64,000 nucleotides of DNA from NCBI GenBank assembly GCA_002287035.1, contig NSKG01000013.1:1-64000 (forward strand), in the 5' to 3' direction. This DNA comes from Pseudomonas sp. WN033. GTDB lineage: Bacteria > Pseudomonadota > Gammaproteobacteria > Pseudomonadales > Pseudomonadaceae. Below the pieces are notes generated by a model. It did not search any database. It was not told the DNA's origin and worked only from the letters and a program-made list of their open reading frames with translations. The position numbers and the translations under genes were made by a program. Every line of letters begins with the position of its first letter. The first letter of the stretch is position 1. This document shows, piece by piece, positions 48,563 through 57,554 of the stretch.

Positions 48563-49525
48563 TTAGCTCACCACTCGCAATGACTGTCCGGCGAGAAAAC
48601 CCGCCAGGTTTTCAGCCATCTGCCCGACGATGCGCTGACGCGCCTCACGACTACCCCAGGCACTGTGCGGTGTGATCACCAGATTGGGCAATTGAGCATC
48701 GAGTAGCGGATTGCCGTTAACCGGTGGCTCCTGAACCAGTACATCAGTAGCAGCCCCAGCCAGATGGCCACTGCGCAGGGCAGCCAGCAACGCCGCCTCA
48801 TCGACAATTCCACCGCGGGCGGTATTCACCAGCAGACTGCCGGGCTTCATCCGCGCCAGCGCGGCGGCATCGATCAGGCCGCGGGTCTGCTCGGTCAAAG
48901 GACAATGCAGACTGAGTACATCAACCTGTTCCAGCAACTCGGCCAGCGCCAGCCGTCCAGAAGCTTCCCGCCCCGGCAAGGCGCCCACCAGCACACGCAT
49001 GCCAAAGGCTTCGGCCAGCCGGCCCACCGCCTGACCCAGCTCGCCGTAACCAAGAATGCCCAGCGTGCGACCGTGCAACTCGCCAATCGGGAAGTCGAGC
49101 AGACAGAACTGGCTGCTGCGCTGCCAGGCACCCTCGCGCACCGCCTGCCGATAGGACTCGAAACGGGTAATCAAGACCAGCATCAGCATCAGGGTGTGCT
49201 GGGCCACCGAGGGCGTACCGTAGCCCCGGCAGTTGCATACCGTGATACCGCGACGCCGGGCGGCGGCCAGATCGACATTGTTGGTCCCGGTTGCGGCCAC
49301 CAGGATCAGCCGCAGGTTGGGGCAGGCCTGCATCACCGCGTCATCGATCACCACCTTGTTGGTGATGACCACCGAGTGCCCGGCAATGTGCTCAAGCACC
49401 TGCTGCGGCGCTGTTGCCGGGTACAGTTGCAAGTGCCCGGCCTGACGCCGTAGCGGGTCCAGGTCAAGGTCGCCGAGATCGAGAGACGCATGATCGAGAA
49501 ATACCATCGAATCGAGTTCAGACAT
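48563..49525 (-). CDS. hprA: D-2-hydroxyacid dehydrogenase (HprA-like)
   Basis: A soluble NAD(P)H-dependent oxidoreductase, probably glycerate/hydroxypyruvate reductase. The 320 residues show the dinucleotide loop GILGYGELGQAVG, and VNTARGGIVDEAALLAAL with catalytic Arg before it, and the catalytic His in TPHSAWGSREAR. A gene of this type precedes hemH region genes in other Pseudomonas. Substrate is inferred from family only. Confidence 0.9.
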   Translation of the reverse strand: MSELDSMVFLDHASLDLGDLDLDPLRRQAGHLQLYPATAPQQVLEHIAGHSVVITNKVVIDDAVMQACPNLRLILVAATGTNNVDLAAARRRGITVCNCRGYGTPSVAQHTLMLMLVLITRFESYRQAVREGAWQRSSQFCLLDFPIGELHGRTLGILGYGELGQAVGRLAEAFGMRVLVGALPGREASGRLALAELLEQVDVLSLHCPLTEQTRGLIDAAALARMKPGSLLVNTARGGIVDEAALLAALRSGHLAGAATDVLVQEPPVNGNPLLDAQLPNLVITPHSAWGSREARQRIVGQMAENLAGFLAGQSLRVVS

Positions 49526-49588
49526 GAATCTGTATCTACCTTGCGGGGGACAAGCTCTCTAGAATGAGGACTTTGCCGGGAGACGTCC

Positions 49589-50218
49589 ATGTATTTGAAT
49601 GAGTTTTTGCTGGTAGCGCTGGTCCACCTGCTGGCGGTGATGAGCCCTGGGCCGGACTTTGCCGTGGTAATTCGCAACAGCGTTGGTGCCGGTCGCCAGG
49701 CCGGCTTGCTGACCGCCGCGGGGGTCGGCAGTGGCATCCTGCTGCATGTCGGTTATTCGCTGCTGGGCATTGGCCTGATCGTGTCGCAGTCGGTCTGGCT
49801 GTTCAACCTGCTCAAATGGCTGGCCGCCGCCTACCTGCTGTATATCGGTATCCGTGCCCTGCGGGCCAAACCCCAGTTGTTGCCCGACGGCCATACTCCT
49901 CCGCTGGCCATGGCGCCCGGCAAGGCCTTCATCAACGGTTTCATCACCAACGGCCTGAACCCGAAAGCCACCCTGTTTTTCCTGTCCCTGTTCACCGTGG
50001 TGATCAATCCACAGACCCCACTGGCGATCCAGGCCGGCTACGGGCTGTATCTGGCACTGGCGACCGCCGCCTGGTTCGGCCTGGTAGCCCTGCTGTTCAG
50101 CCACCACCGTGTCCGCCGGGGCTTTGCCCGGCTTGGTCACTGGTTCGACCGGCTAATGGGCGCCATTCTGGTCGGGCTGGGCCTGCATCTGGCCTTGTCC
50201 GAATGGCTTCGGCGTTAG
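49589..50218 (+). CDS. LysE/RhtB-family amino-acid exporter
   Basis: A small inner-membrane exporter of amino acids or related compounds. The 209-residue protein has six hydrophobic segments and the family opening LVHLLAVMSPGPDFAVVIRNSVGAGRQAGLLTAAGVGSG, with the MSPGPD motif, plus FINGFITNGLNPKATLFFLSLF. It is divergent from hprA, with a 63 bp gap, and convergent with hemH. Substrate unknown. Confidence 0.93.
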   Translation: MYLNEFLLVALVHLLAVMSPGPDFAVVIRNSVGAGRQAGLLTAAGVGSGILLHVGYSLLGIGLIVSQSVWLFNLLKWLAAAYLLYIGIRALRAKPQLLPDGHTPPLAMAPGKAFINGFITNGLNPKATLFFLSLFTVVINPQTPLAIQAGYGLYLALATAAWFGLVALLFSHHRVRRGFARLGHWFDRLMGAILVGLGLHLALSEWLRR

Positions 50219-50238
50219 TGTCCCGTAACTAGCAACAC

Positions 50239-51261
50239 TCAGGCCGCTCGCGGCGTGGTCCGACACCAATGGGCCAGGGTTGCAACCCACTGCGGGTGGT
50301 CGTTCAGGCAGGGGACCAGCACCAGCTCCTGGCCGCCCGCTTCAATAAACTGTTCGCGGGCCCGGTCGCCAATCTCCTCCAGCGTCTCGATGCAGTCGGC
50401 CACGAACGCCGGACACAGTACCAGCAGACGCTTGACCCCCTGTGCCGCCAACTCGTCGATCCGGGTTTCGGTATAGGGCTCGATCCACTTGTCGCGTCCC
50501 AGCCGCGACTGGAAAGCCTGTGACCACTGCTCCGGCGCCAGCCCCAGGTGCTGGGCAAACTGCTTGCTCACTGCAGTGCACTGGGCTCGGTAGCAGGTTG
50601 CATGGGCCGGCGACGGACGCTCGCAACAGTCGGGATAGGCCAGGCAATGTGAGCCGGTCGGGTCGGCCTTCTTCAAATGCCGCTCCGGCAAGCCGTGGTA
50701 ACTCAGCAGCACATGGTCGAATGGCTGCTCGAAGTAGGGTTTGGCACTGGCCACCAGCGACTCCAGATAGTCGGGCCGGTCATAAAAGGCCGGCACCACC
50801 GTCAGAGTCAACGGCAATTGATGCTTGGCAATGACCCGCTGCGCCTCTCGAACTGAAGTGGTAATGGTGCTGTCGGCATGCTGAGGGTATTGCGGCATGA
50901 ACAACACCTCGCGCACCCCAGGCTGCTGCGCCAGTTTCAGCAGGCCCTGCTCAATCGAAGGCTGGCCGTAGCGCATGGCCAGTTCGACCGGCATATCCAG
51001 TTGCGCCTGCAGCGCCTGCTGCACCCGGCGGCTGATCACCACCAAAGGCGAGCCTTCATCCCACCAGATCGAGGCATAGGCCTCGGCCGAAGCCTTGGGC
51101 CTACGCAGCAGAATCATGCTGACCAGCAGGCGGCGCAATGGCCAGGGCAGGTCAACCACCAGCGGATCCATCAGAAACTGATTGAGATAGCGTCGCACAT
51201 CAGCTACCTCGGTACTGGCAGGCGAGCCCAGATTGACCAGCAAGACCCCACGATCAGACAT
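50239..51261 (-). CDS. hemH: Ferrochelatase
   Basis: The last enzyme of haem synthesis, inserting ferrous iron into protoporphyrin IX. The 340-residue protein starts [16 protein letters not shown] and shows the family segments [14 protein letters not shown] and the catalytic [17 protein letters not shown] with its His. Length and lack of a membrane segment match bacterial ferrochelatases. The epimerase gene lies 18 bp upstream on the same strand. Confidence 0.97.
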   Translation of the reverse strand: MSDRGVLLVNLGSPASTEVADVRRYLNQFLMDPLVVDLPWPLRRLLVSMILLRRPKASAEAYASIWWDEGSPLVVISRRVQQALQAQLDMPVELAMRYGQPSIEQGLLKLAQQPGVREVLFMPQYPQHADSTITTSVREAQRVIAKHQLPLTLTVVPAFYDRPDYLESLVASAKPYFEQPFDHVLLSYHGLPERHLKKADPTGSHCLAYPDCCERPSPAHATCYRAQCTAVSKQFAQHLGLAPEQWSQAFQSRLGRDKWIEPYTETRIDELAAQGVKRLLVLCPAFVADCIETLEEIGDRAREQFIEAGGQELVLVPCLNDHPQWVATLAHWCRTTPRAA

Positions 51262-51279
51262 GTAACCTCTTCCCCAACA

Positions 51280-52179
51280 TCAAGATGAATGCAAAATATC
51301 CGTCAGCGCCTCGTCAAGGTACTGATAACGAAAGTCAAACCCCTGCTCCTGCGCCCGCTTGGGCAGAGCATTCTGTCCGGTCAGCAGCAAGCGCGACATT
51401 TCCCCCAACCCCAGCTTCAATACCGGGGCCGGCAGCGGCATGAAAGCCGGGCGCTTCAGGGCCCGGCCCAGGCTGCGGGCGAACTCGCGATTGGTCACCG
51501 GATGTGGCGCACTGCCATTGAAGACCCCGCGACACTCCGGGTTGATCAGCAGAAACATGATCAGCTCAACCAGATCATCACGATGGACCCAGGGAATGTA
51601 CTGCCGGCCAGAACCCAGCGCACCGCCCAGTCCCAGCTTGAACGGCAGCAGCAGGCGCTTGAGAAAGCCACCGTCGGCCGCCAGCACTAGCCCCGTGCGC
51701 AACAGGCACACCCGCACGCCGTAGGCCGTAGCCCGCCGAGCCGCCGACTCCCAGGCATCACAGAGCATATGGGTGTATTCGGGATGCGCCGGACTATCCT
51801 CGGTCAGCGGCTGATCGCCGCCATCGCCATACCAGCCGACTGCCGAGCCACTGAGCAGAACCTCAGGCTTTTGTGTCCGCTCACCCAACCAGGCCACCAA
51901 CTGTTCAGTCAGGGTCACTCGGCTGGCCCAGAGTTCGGCTTTGCGTTTGGCGGTCCAGGGTCGGTCAGCGATCGGCGCCCCAGCCAGATTAACGACCGCG
52001 TCGAGATGTTCGCCATCCAGCTGTGCCAGGCTGGCCACACCGTGAACCTGAGCTCCGCACAGCGTGCCGACCTGATCCGCTCGACGACTCCAGACACTCA
52101 CTTGATGCCCATCCGCCAACAGTCGCTGACAGAGCGCCCGTCCGATCAAGCCAGTGCCACCGGTAATCATTATGTGCAT
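51280..52179 (-). CDS. TIGR01777-family epimerase (SDR39U1/YfcH-like)
   Basis: A predicted NAD(P)-binding extended SDR of 299 residues and unknown substrate. The dinucleotide loop MITGGTGLIGRALCQRL (about 4-20), the DAVVNLAGAPIADRPWTAKRK segment and the C-terminal DUF1731 part ending FDFRYQYLDEALTDIL are typical. I chose the ATG at 52179 (MHIMITGG). It is upstream of hemH with 18 bp between and is divergent from the flavoprotein gene. Confidence 0.92.
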   Translation of the reverse strand: MHIMITGGTGLIGRALCQRLLADGHQVSVWSRRADQVGTLCGAQVHGVASLAQLDGEHLDAVVNLAGAPIADRPWTAKRKAELWASRVTLTEQLVAWLGERTQKPEVLLSGSAVGWYGDGGDQPLTEDSPAHPEYTHMLCDAWESAARRATAYGVRVCLLRTGLVLAADGGFLKRLLLPFKLGLGGALGSGRQYIPWVHRDDLVELIMFLLINPECRGVFNGSAPHPVTNREFARSLGRALKRPAFMPLPAPVLKLGLGEMSRLLLTGQNALPKRAQEQGFDFRYQYLDEALTDILHSS

Positions 52180-52288
52180 AGCCCACCCCCATCCTCGGCG
52201 CGACAGTTGGTTCATCAAGCTTAACAGCTACGACTGCATTCGGCTTGCAGGCTGGTTCCAGATCGGGGATGCTATACAGACCGCTTGC

Positions 52289-52301
52289 GATGTACAAGTT
52301 C
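52289..52301 (-). promoter_or_regulatory. AACTTRTACA motif ahead of flavoprotein gene
   Basis: On the minus strand this reads GAACTTGTACATC, close to the motifs ahead of 53453 (AAACTTGTACAAG, GAAACTTATACAA, AAACTTATACGTA). It lies in the 197 bp gap between the divergent epimerase and flavoprotein genes, about 80 bp ahead of the latter. The shared motif suggests common control of 52377 and the downstream cluster. Confidence 0.5.
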
Positions 52302-52376
52302 TGTCCAACAGATAGGCACCATAGCGAACCTCTATCAGTCACCCGCCCCGATCACTTCCTCGCCTGCACGGATACC

Positions 52377-53363
52377 ATGGCCATGACCCACAACCACAAT
52401 ATTGCCATCATTGGCGCCGGCCTGGCTGGCATCAGCGCCGCACAGGCCCTGACCCAGTCCGGTCACCGCGTCACCCTGTATGACAAGAGCCGCGGCAGCG
52501 GTGGGCGCATGTGCAGCAAACGCACGACTGAAGGCGATTTCGACATAGGCGCACAGTACTTCACCGCGCGCGACAGCCAATTCCGTCAGGAGGTCAAACG
52601 CTGGCTGGATCAGGGCTGGGTCACCGAATGGAACCCGCGCCTTTACCGCTACGATGACCACGGCCTGGCGCCGTCGGAAGACGATCAGCAGCGTTTCGTT
52701 GGCACGCCACGCATGACTGCCTGGTCCCGCCATCTGCTCGAAGGTCTGGAGCTGGTTGGTGAAACACGCATCGTCCGGCTGCACCCCGAGGCCAACCGCC
52801 AGTGGCTGCTGGTCGACGAGCATGACCGCCATTACGGCCCCTACGACCGGGTCGTGATCGCCACCCCAGCCCCGCAGGCAGTGCCGTTATTGGAAGCCGC
52901 GCCACAACTGGCGCAGACTGCCGCGCAGGTTCAGATGGAAGCCGGCTGGGCCTTGGCCCTGGCCTTTGAACAGCCGCTCACGACCAGCGTCGATGCCTGT
53001 TTTGTACGCACAGGTCCACTCGACTGGGTCGCCCGCAACAGCAGCAAACCCGGCCGGGCCGGGCTCGACACCTGGGTGGTGCAGTCCACCGCGAGTTGGG
53101 CCGAAGATCATCTGGACCTCAAGCCCGAAGCAGTCACCCAGCAACTTGGCAACGCTCTGGCCGAGGTTCTGGGCCTGCCCCTGCCGCCCCCGGTGCAAAG
53201 CCACGCCCATCGCTGGCTATATGCCCGCCCCAATGGTGAATACAACTGGGGGGCACTGGCAGCCCCGGAACTGGGCGTCTATGTCTGTGGCGACTGGTGT
53301 CTGGGCGGACGGTTGGAAAATGCCTGGCTGAGCGGACTACAGGCGGCTCGCACCCTGGCCTGA
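52377..53363 (+). CDS. FAD-dependent oxidoreductase (renalase-like)
   Basis: A soluble flavoprotein of 328 residues. The N-terminal FAD-binding motif is IAIIGAGLAGISAAQALTQSGH and the family block DKSRGSGGRMCSKRTTEGDFDIGAQYFTARD is typical of the renalase-like group. The C-terminal region ends VYVCGDWCLGGRLENAWLSGLQAA. The start is one of two in-frame ATGs (52377 or 52383). It opens the stress-like cluster, with a related regulatory motif upstream; the substrate is unknown. Confidence 0.9.
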   Translation: MAMTHNHNIAIIGAGLAGISAAQALTQSGHRVTLYDKSRGSGGRMCSKRTTEGDFDIGAQYFTARDSQFRQEVKRWLDQGWVTEWNPRLYRYDDHGLAPSEDDQQRFVGTPRMTAWSRHLLEGLELVGETRIVRLHPEANRQWLLVDEHDRHYGPYDRVVIATPAPQAVPLLEAAPQLAQTAAQVQMEAGWALALAFEQPLTTSVDACFVRTGPLDWVARNSSKPGRAGLDTWVVQSTASWAEDHLDLKPEAVTQQLGNALAEVLGLPLPPPVQSHAHRWLYARPNGEYNWGALAAPELGVYVCGDWCLGGRLENAWLSGLQAARTLA

Positions 53364-53375
53364 GACAACATAGAA

Positions 53376-53443
53376 AAACTTGTACAAGCCGACAGAGTGA
53401 TGCACACTGAAACTTATACAAACCAAGTAATACGTATAAGTTT
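53376..53443. promoter_or_regulatory. Operator-like motif array ahead of the photolyase cluster
   Basis: In this 89 bp gap three copies of an ACTTRTAC motif occur. CTTGTACAAG (53379-53388) is a perfect ten-base palindrome. AAACTTATAC (53410-53419) and GTATAAGTTT (53434-53443) are exact inverted repeats 14 bp apart, and the last base is only nine bases ahead of the ATG at 53453. Palindromes of this kind fit operators of MerR-family regulators, as used by light-responsive LitR-type proteins. No such regulator gene is visible nearby, so the regulator is unidentified. Confidence 0.65.
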
Positions 53444-53452
53444 GAGGTTCCC

Positions 53453-54412
53453 ATGCGCACTGTCAGCCGCACCATCCCCATAGGCATCAGCGCCTGCCTG
53501 GTTGGGCAACCGGTTCGCTTTAACGGTGGCCACAAGCATTCGTCGCTGTGCACCGCTCAACTGGGGCCAGCCTTCACGCTGGTCCCGTTCTGCCCAGAGG
53601 TTGCGGTCGGGCTCGACACTCCGCGCCAGCCCATCCGCCTGGTCGGCGAGCCTCAGGCACCGAGAGTGCTCGGCAGCCAGGATCCGACGCTTGACCTGAC
53701 CGAACCCCTACAGCGCTATGGTGCCCAGGTAGCCGCCAGCCATCCGGAACTGTGTGGCTTCATCCTGATGCAGAAATCTCCCAGTTGCGGCCTGCAACGG
53801 GTCAAGCTCTATCAGGCCGATGGCCAGTTGCAGCCCAAAACCAGCAGCGGCGCCTTTGCCAGCGCGCTACGCCAGGCCAACCCCTGGCTGCCGATCGAAG
53901 AAGAAGGGCGACTGCACGATCCGGTACTGCGCGAAAATTTCATCACCAGGGTTGAAGTCTATGCCCAATGGCGCCAGCAACTCGAGCCGCAGCTCAGCGC
54001 CGCCGCTCTGCTGGCCTTTCATGCCCGGCACAAATATCTGCTGCTGGCCCATCACCCCGAAAGCTACCGCCGCCTTGGTCAACGTCTGGCCAACCTGCGC
54101 CGGGCCGACCTGGGCGCAACTGCACAGGCCTATTTTCAGGAGTTGATGGAAGCACTCAGCCGCCCGGCCAGTCGCCAGCGCCACAGCAACGCCCTGGAGC
54201 ATATCGCCGGGCATTTCAAGCGCGCCCTGAATCCGGCCGAGAAACATGAACTGTCGGAGCTGATCGGCCATTACCGGCAGGGTCTGGTTCCGCTGGTGGT
54301 GCCAATCACCCTGCTCAAACACCACCTGCTCAAGCACCCGGACAGCTACCTGCAGCAACAAAGCTATCTGCAGCCGCACCCACCCGAACTCAGCCTGCGC
54401 AACGCGATTTAA
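53453..54412 (+). CDS. DUF523-DUF1722 protein (YbgA-like fusion)
   Basis: Function unknown. The 319-residue protein joins an N-terminal DUF523 domain (about 8-150; GISACLVGQPVRFNGGHKH, with conserved Cys in LCGFILMQKSPSCGLQ) and a C-terminal DUF1722 domain (about 185-305; FHARHKYLLLAHHPESYRRLG). Both are repeatedly found next to photolyase genes. It is the first gene downstream of the motif array and overlaps the photolyase gene region by a short gap of 10 bp, so probably co-transcribed. Confidence 0.9.
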   Translation: MRTVSRTIPIGISACLVGQPVRFNGGHKHSSLCTAQLGPAFTLVPFCPEVAVGLDTPRQPIRLVGEPQAPRVLGSQDPTLDLTEPLQRYGAQVAASHPELCGFILMQKSPSCGLQRVKLYQADGQLQPKTSSGAFASALRQANPWLPIEEEGRLHDPVLRENFITRVEVYAQWRQQLEPQLSAAALLAFHARHKYLLLAHHPESYRRLGQRLANLRRADLGATAQAYFQELMEALSRPASRQRHSNALEHIAGHFKRALNPAEKHELSELIGHYRQGLVPLVVPITLLKHHLLKHPDSYLQQQSYLQPHPPELSLRNAI

Positions 54413-54422
54413 GCCGGAGACG

Positions 54423-55853
54423 ATGATGACCGCCATTCAGCTGTGCTGGCTGCGCAACGACTTGCGCTGCACCGATAACCAGGCACTCTGGCACGCCAGC
54501 CAGCAAGGCCCGGTGGTGGCGGTCTGGCTGATCAGCGGCGACACCTGGAAAGCCCATGACGACGCACCGGTCAAGATCGACTTCTGGTTGCGCAACCTCA
54601 GGGAGCTGGGCCTGAGTCTGGCCACCCTGAATATCCCGCTGCGCATCATTGATGTCGGCACTTGGAGTCATTGCGCCGAAGCGCTGCTTGAGCTGGCCAG
54701 CCAGCTCAATGCCCAAGGCCTGTTCTTCAATGACGAATACGGAATCCACGAACAGGCCCGCGATGCCGAAGTCGAGCGCACGTTTCAGCACGCAGGGCTG
54801 GATTGCCGGCGCTTCACCGACCAGTTGCTGTTTGCTCCGACCAGCCTGAAGACCCAGGCCGGCACCCCGTTCAAGGTCTTCAGTCAGTTTCGCCGCCAGG
54901 CCTATGCCCAACTGCACAGCCACCTTCCAGAATGCCTGCCGGCGCCGCAGCGCCAGAGTGCGCTGCCGCTGACCAGCGATACACCACCAGCCCAACTGGA
55001 TGATTTCTCTGCGGCCAGCCCCTTGCAGCAACAACTCTGGCCAGCCGGCGAGGCAGCAGCCCAGCAGCGACTTGAGCAGTTCTGTCATGACGCACTGATG
55101 GACTATCACGTAACCCGCGACCGGCCTGACCTGCAAGGCACCAGCCAGCTGTCACCCTATCTGGCCAGCGGCATACTGTCCGTGCGCCAATGCCTGCATG
55201 CCGCCTTGCGGGCCAATCAGGGTGAATTCGCCAGCGGCTCGCCCGGTGCCGTGGCCTGGATCAACGAACTGCTGTGGCGCGAGTTCTATAAATACATCCT
55301 GGTTAACTTCCCTCAGGTATCGCGCCACCGGGCCTTTCGCCCGGCCACCGAAGCCATCCCCTGGCGCAATGATCCGGCCGCCTTGGAGGCCTGGCAGCAA
55401 GGCCGCACAGGCTTCCCGATAATCGATGCAGCCATGCGCCAGCTGGCGACCACCGGCTGGATGCACAACCGGCTGCGGATGCTTTGCGCCATGTTTCTGA
55501 GCAAGAACCTGCTGCTTGACTGGCGCAGCGGTGAGCGCTGGTTCATGCGCCAGTTAATAGATGGTGATCTGGCAGCTAACAACGGCGGCTGGCAGTGGAG
55601 CGCCTCCACCGGTACTGATGCCGCGCCCTACTTCCGGCTGTTCAACCCGATCAGCCAGGCCCGCAAGTTCGACCCCCAGGGGGATTTCATCCGCCAGTGG
55701 GTCAGCGAGCTGACCAACACCCCAACCGTCAGCATCCATGCGCCGCAGCCCGACAGCCTGCTGAAAGACAACGACTATCCGGCGCCGATCATTGATCTGG
55801 CCAGCAGCCGCGAACGCGCGCTGACCGCTTTCCGGGAGCTCGCCAGCCCATGA
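54423..55853 (+). CDS. phrB: Deoxyribodipyrimidine photolyase
   Basis: A blue-light DNA repair enzyme that splits cyclobutane pyrimidine dimers using FADH- and an antenna chromophore. The 476-residue protein has the N-terminal alpha/beta antenna domain (LCWLRNDLRCTDNQAL) and a C-terminal helical FAD domain containing the photolyase signature NNGGWQWSASTGTDAAPYFR (about 389-408), with the usual Trp. RNDLR replaces the more common RxDLR motif normally. It overlaps the next gene by four bases (ATGA), showing coupled translation. Confidence 0.96.
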   Translation: MMTAIQLCWLRNDLRCTDNQALWHASQQGPVVAVWLISGDTWKAHDDAPVKIDFWLRNLRELGLSLATLNIPLRIIDVGTWSHCAEALLELASQLNAQGLFFNDEYGIHEQARDAEVERTFQHAGLDCRRFTDQLLFAPTSLKTQAGTPFKVFSQFRRQAYAQLHSHLPECLPAPQRQSALPLTSDTPPAQLDDFSAASPLQQQLWPAGEAAAQQRLEQFCHDALMDYHVTRDRPDLQGTSQLSPYLASGILSVRQCLHAALRANQGEFASGSPGAVAWINELLWREFYKYILVNFPQVSRHRAFRPATEAIPWRNDPAALEAWQQGRTGFPIIDAAMRQLATTGWMHNRLRMLCAMFLSKNLLLDWRSGERWFMRQLIDGDLAANNGGWQWSASTGTDAAPYFRLFNPISQARKFDPQGDFIRQWVSELTNTPTVSIHAPQPDSLLKDNDYPAPIIDLASSRERALTAFRELASP

Positions 55854-56284
55854 ACACGCCCTTGACCTTCGCCCAGCAGTTTGCCGATACCTTTGCACGC
55901 CTGGATCGCGACAACCTGCATTTGCTTGAGCAGATCTACAGCGAGGATCTGCACTTCAGCGACCCACTGCATGAATTGCACGGGCTCAGCGCCATGCGCC
56001 GCTACTGCGAAGCGCTGTATGCCAATGTCAGCCTGATCAGCTTCGAGTTTCAGCAATGCCATGAACTGACCCAGGACCAGGCCGTGCTGCGCTGGATCAT
56101 GACCTACCAGCACCCGCGCCTGGCCGGAGGCCGACCGATTCAGGTACCCGGCTGCAGCTTTATCGAATACCACGACCTGAGGGTCCACCGACATGCCGAC
56201 TATTACGACGCCGGGGCCCTGCTGTACGAGCACGTGCCGCTGCTTGGGCGGGTTATCCGTTATTTGAAAGCGAGACTGATATGA
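55850..56284 (+). CDS. SnoaL-like / nuclear transport factor 2 family protein
   Basis: A small soluble protein of 144 residues with the cone-shaped NTF2-like fold: FAQQFADTFARLDRDNLHLLEQIYSEDLHFSDPLHEL at the start, and HDLRVHRHADYYDAGALLYEHVPLLGRVIRYLKARL at the end. Proteins of this type are regular members of photolyase/CFA clusters, function not known. It starts on the phrB stop (ATGA) and is followed 22 bp later by the amine-oxidase gene. Confidence 0.85.
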   Translation: MNTPLTFAQQFADTFARLDRDNLHLLEQIYSEDLHFSDPLHELHGLSAMRRYCEALYANVSLISFEFQQCHELTQDQAVLRWIMTYQHPRLAGGRPIQVPGCSFIEYHDLRVHRHADYYDAGALLYEHVPLLGRVIRYLKARLI

Positions 56285-56306
56285 CTCAGCAACGGGAGAA
56301 GATCTG

Positions 56307-57554
56307 ATGCGTATCGCCATCGTGGGCAGTGGTATTGCCGGGCTGGCTTGCGCTCATCTGCTGGCACGCCGGCATCAGGTCCAGGTCTTTGAGGCCGCTG
56401 AACGACTGGGCGGGCACACGCATACCGTCACGGTTGAACTGGACGGGCAACGCTACGCAGTCGATACCGGCTTCATTGTGTTCAATGACTGGACCTACCC
56501 AAACTTTATCCGCTTGCTGGAGCAGCTCGGCGTTGCCTCACAGCCAACCGAGATGAGCTTCTCGGTACAGGACCCACTCAGCGGTCTGGAATACAACGGG
56601 CACAATCTCAACACCCTGTTCGCTCAGCGGCGCAACCTGCTATCACCCGGTTTTATCGGCATGCTGCGCGACATTCTGCGTTTCAATCGCCAGGCTCCAT
56701 ACGATCTCGAACAAGGGCTGCTAAGTACGACCACTACCCTAGGTGACTACCTGCGGGCCGGCAATTACGGCCAGCGCTTCATCGATCATTACATCGTACC
56801 GATGGGCGCGGCCATCTGGTCGATGCCGTTGACCAGCATGCTGGAGTTTCCGCTGTACCTGTTTGTTCGGTTCTTTCGCAACCACGGCCTGCTGTCGGTC
56901 AACCAGCGCCCGCAGTGGCGGGTGATCAAGGGCGGCTCAAGCGCCTACCTACCGGCCCTGATCAAACCCTTTTACGACACTATTCAACTTAACTGCCCGG
57001 TGCGAACAATCCGCCGGGACGCCAAGGGCGTAACCCTGATCAGCGTGCGTGGCGAGGAGCGTTTCGATAAGGTGGTGCTGGCCTGCCACAGCGATCAGGC
57101 CCTGGCTCTGCTGGAGCAACCCAGCCAGGCTGAACAGAGCATTCTCGGCGCCATCCCCTACGCCGACAACGACGTGGTGCTGCATACCGACACTCGGCTG
57201 CTGCCACGCAATCGACGCGCCTGGGCCAGCTGGAACTATCGCTTGAGCGGCAACCCAGCGCAGCCGGCAGCAGTAACCTACGATATGAACCGGCTGCAAG
57301 GCATCGAGGCCAGTCACACCTTCTGCGTCAGCCTGAACCAGACCGGGGATATCGCCGAGGACAAGATCCTCGGCCGCTTCCGCTATGCCCACCCACAGTT
57401 CAGCCTGGCCAGTCAGGCCGCCCAAGCCCGCTGGCAGGAACTGCTCGGCGTCAACCATACCTATTTCTGCGGCGCCTATTGGGCCAACGGGTTCCACGAG
57501 GACGCGGTGGTCAGCGCACTACGGGTCGCCGCTGATTTCGGGGAGCATCTCTGA
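56307..57554 (+). CDS. NAD(P)/FAD-dependent oxidoreductase, amine-oxidase fold
   Basis: A flavoprotein of 415 residues. The N-terminal FAD motif IAIVGSGIAGLACAHLLARRHQVQVFEAAERLGGHTHTV is clear. The C-terminal YWANGFHEDAVVSALRVAADFG is the matching FAD contact. Relatives cluster with CFA-like methyltransferases and DUF1365 proteins; as I recall, one relative in purple bacteria is involved in oxidising methylated fatty acyl chains. Overlaps the next gene by one base. Confidence 0.9.
   Translation: MRIAIVGSGIAGLACAHLLARRHQVQVFEAAERLGGHTHTVTVELDGQRYAVDTGFIVFNDWTYPNFIRLLEQLGVASQPTEMSFSVQDPLSGLEYNGHNLNTLFAQRRNLLSPGFIGMLRDILRFNRQAPYDLEQGLLSTTTTLGDYLRAGNYGQRFIDHYIVPMGAAIWSMPLTSMLEFPLYLFVRFFRNHGLLSVNQRPQWRVIKGGSSAYLPALIKPFYDTIQLNCPVRTIRRDAKGVTLISVRGEERFDKVVLACHSDQALALLEQPSQAEQSILGAIPYADNDVVLHTDTRLLPRNRRAWASWNYRLSGNPAQPAAVTYDMNRLQGIEASHTFCVSLNQTGDIAEDKILGRFRYAHPQFSLASQAAQARWQELLGVNHTYFCGAYWANGFHEDAVVSALRVAADFGEHL

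Noticed and set aside
50239-52179. hemH and the epimerase as part of the photolyase cluster
   Set aside because: They are on the opposite strand and lack the AACTTRTACA motifs apart from the single copy in the shared divergent gap, which lies nearer the flavoprotein promoter.
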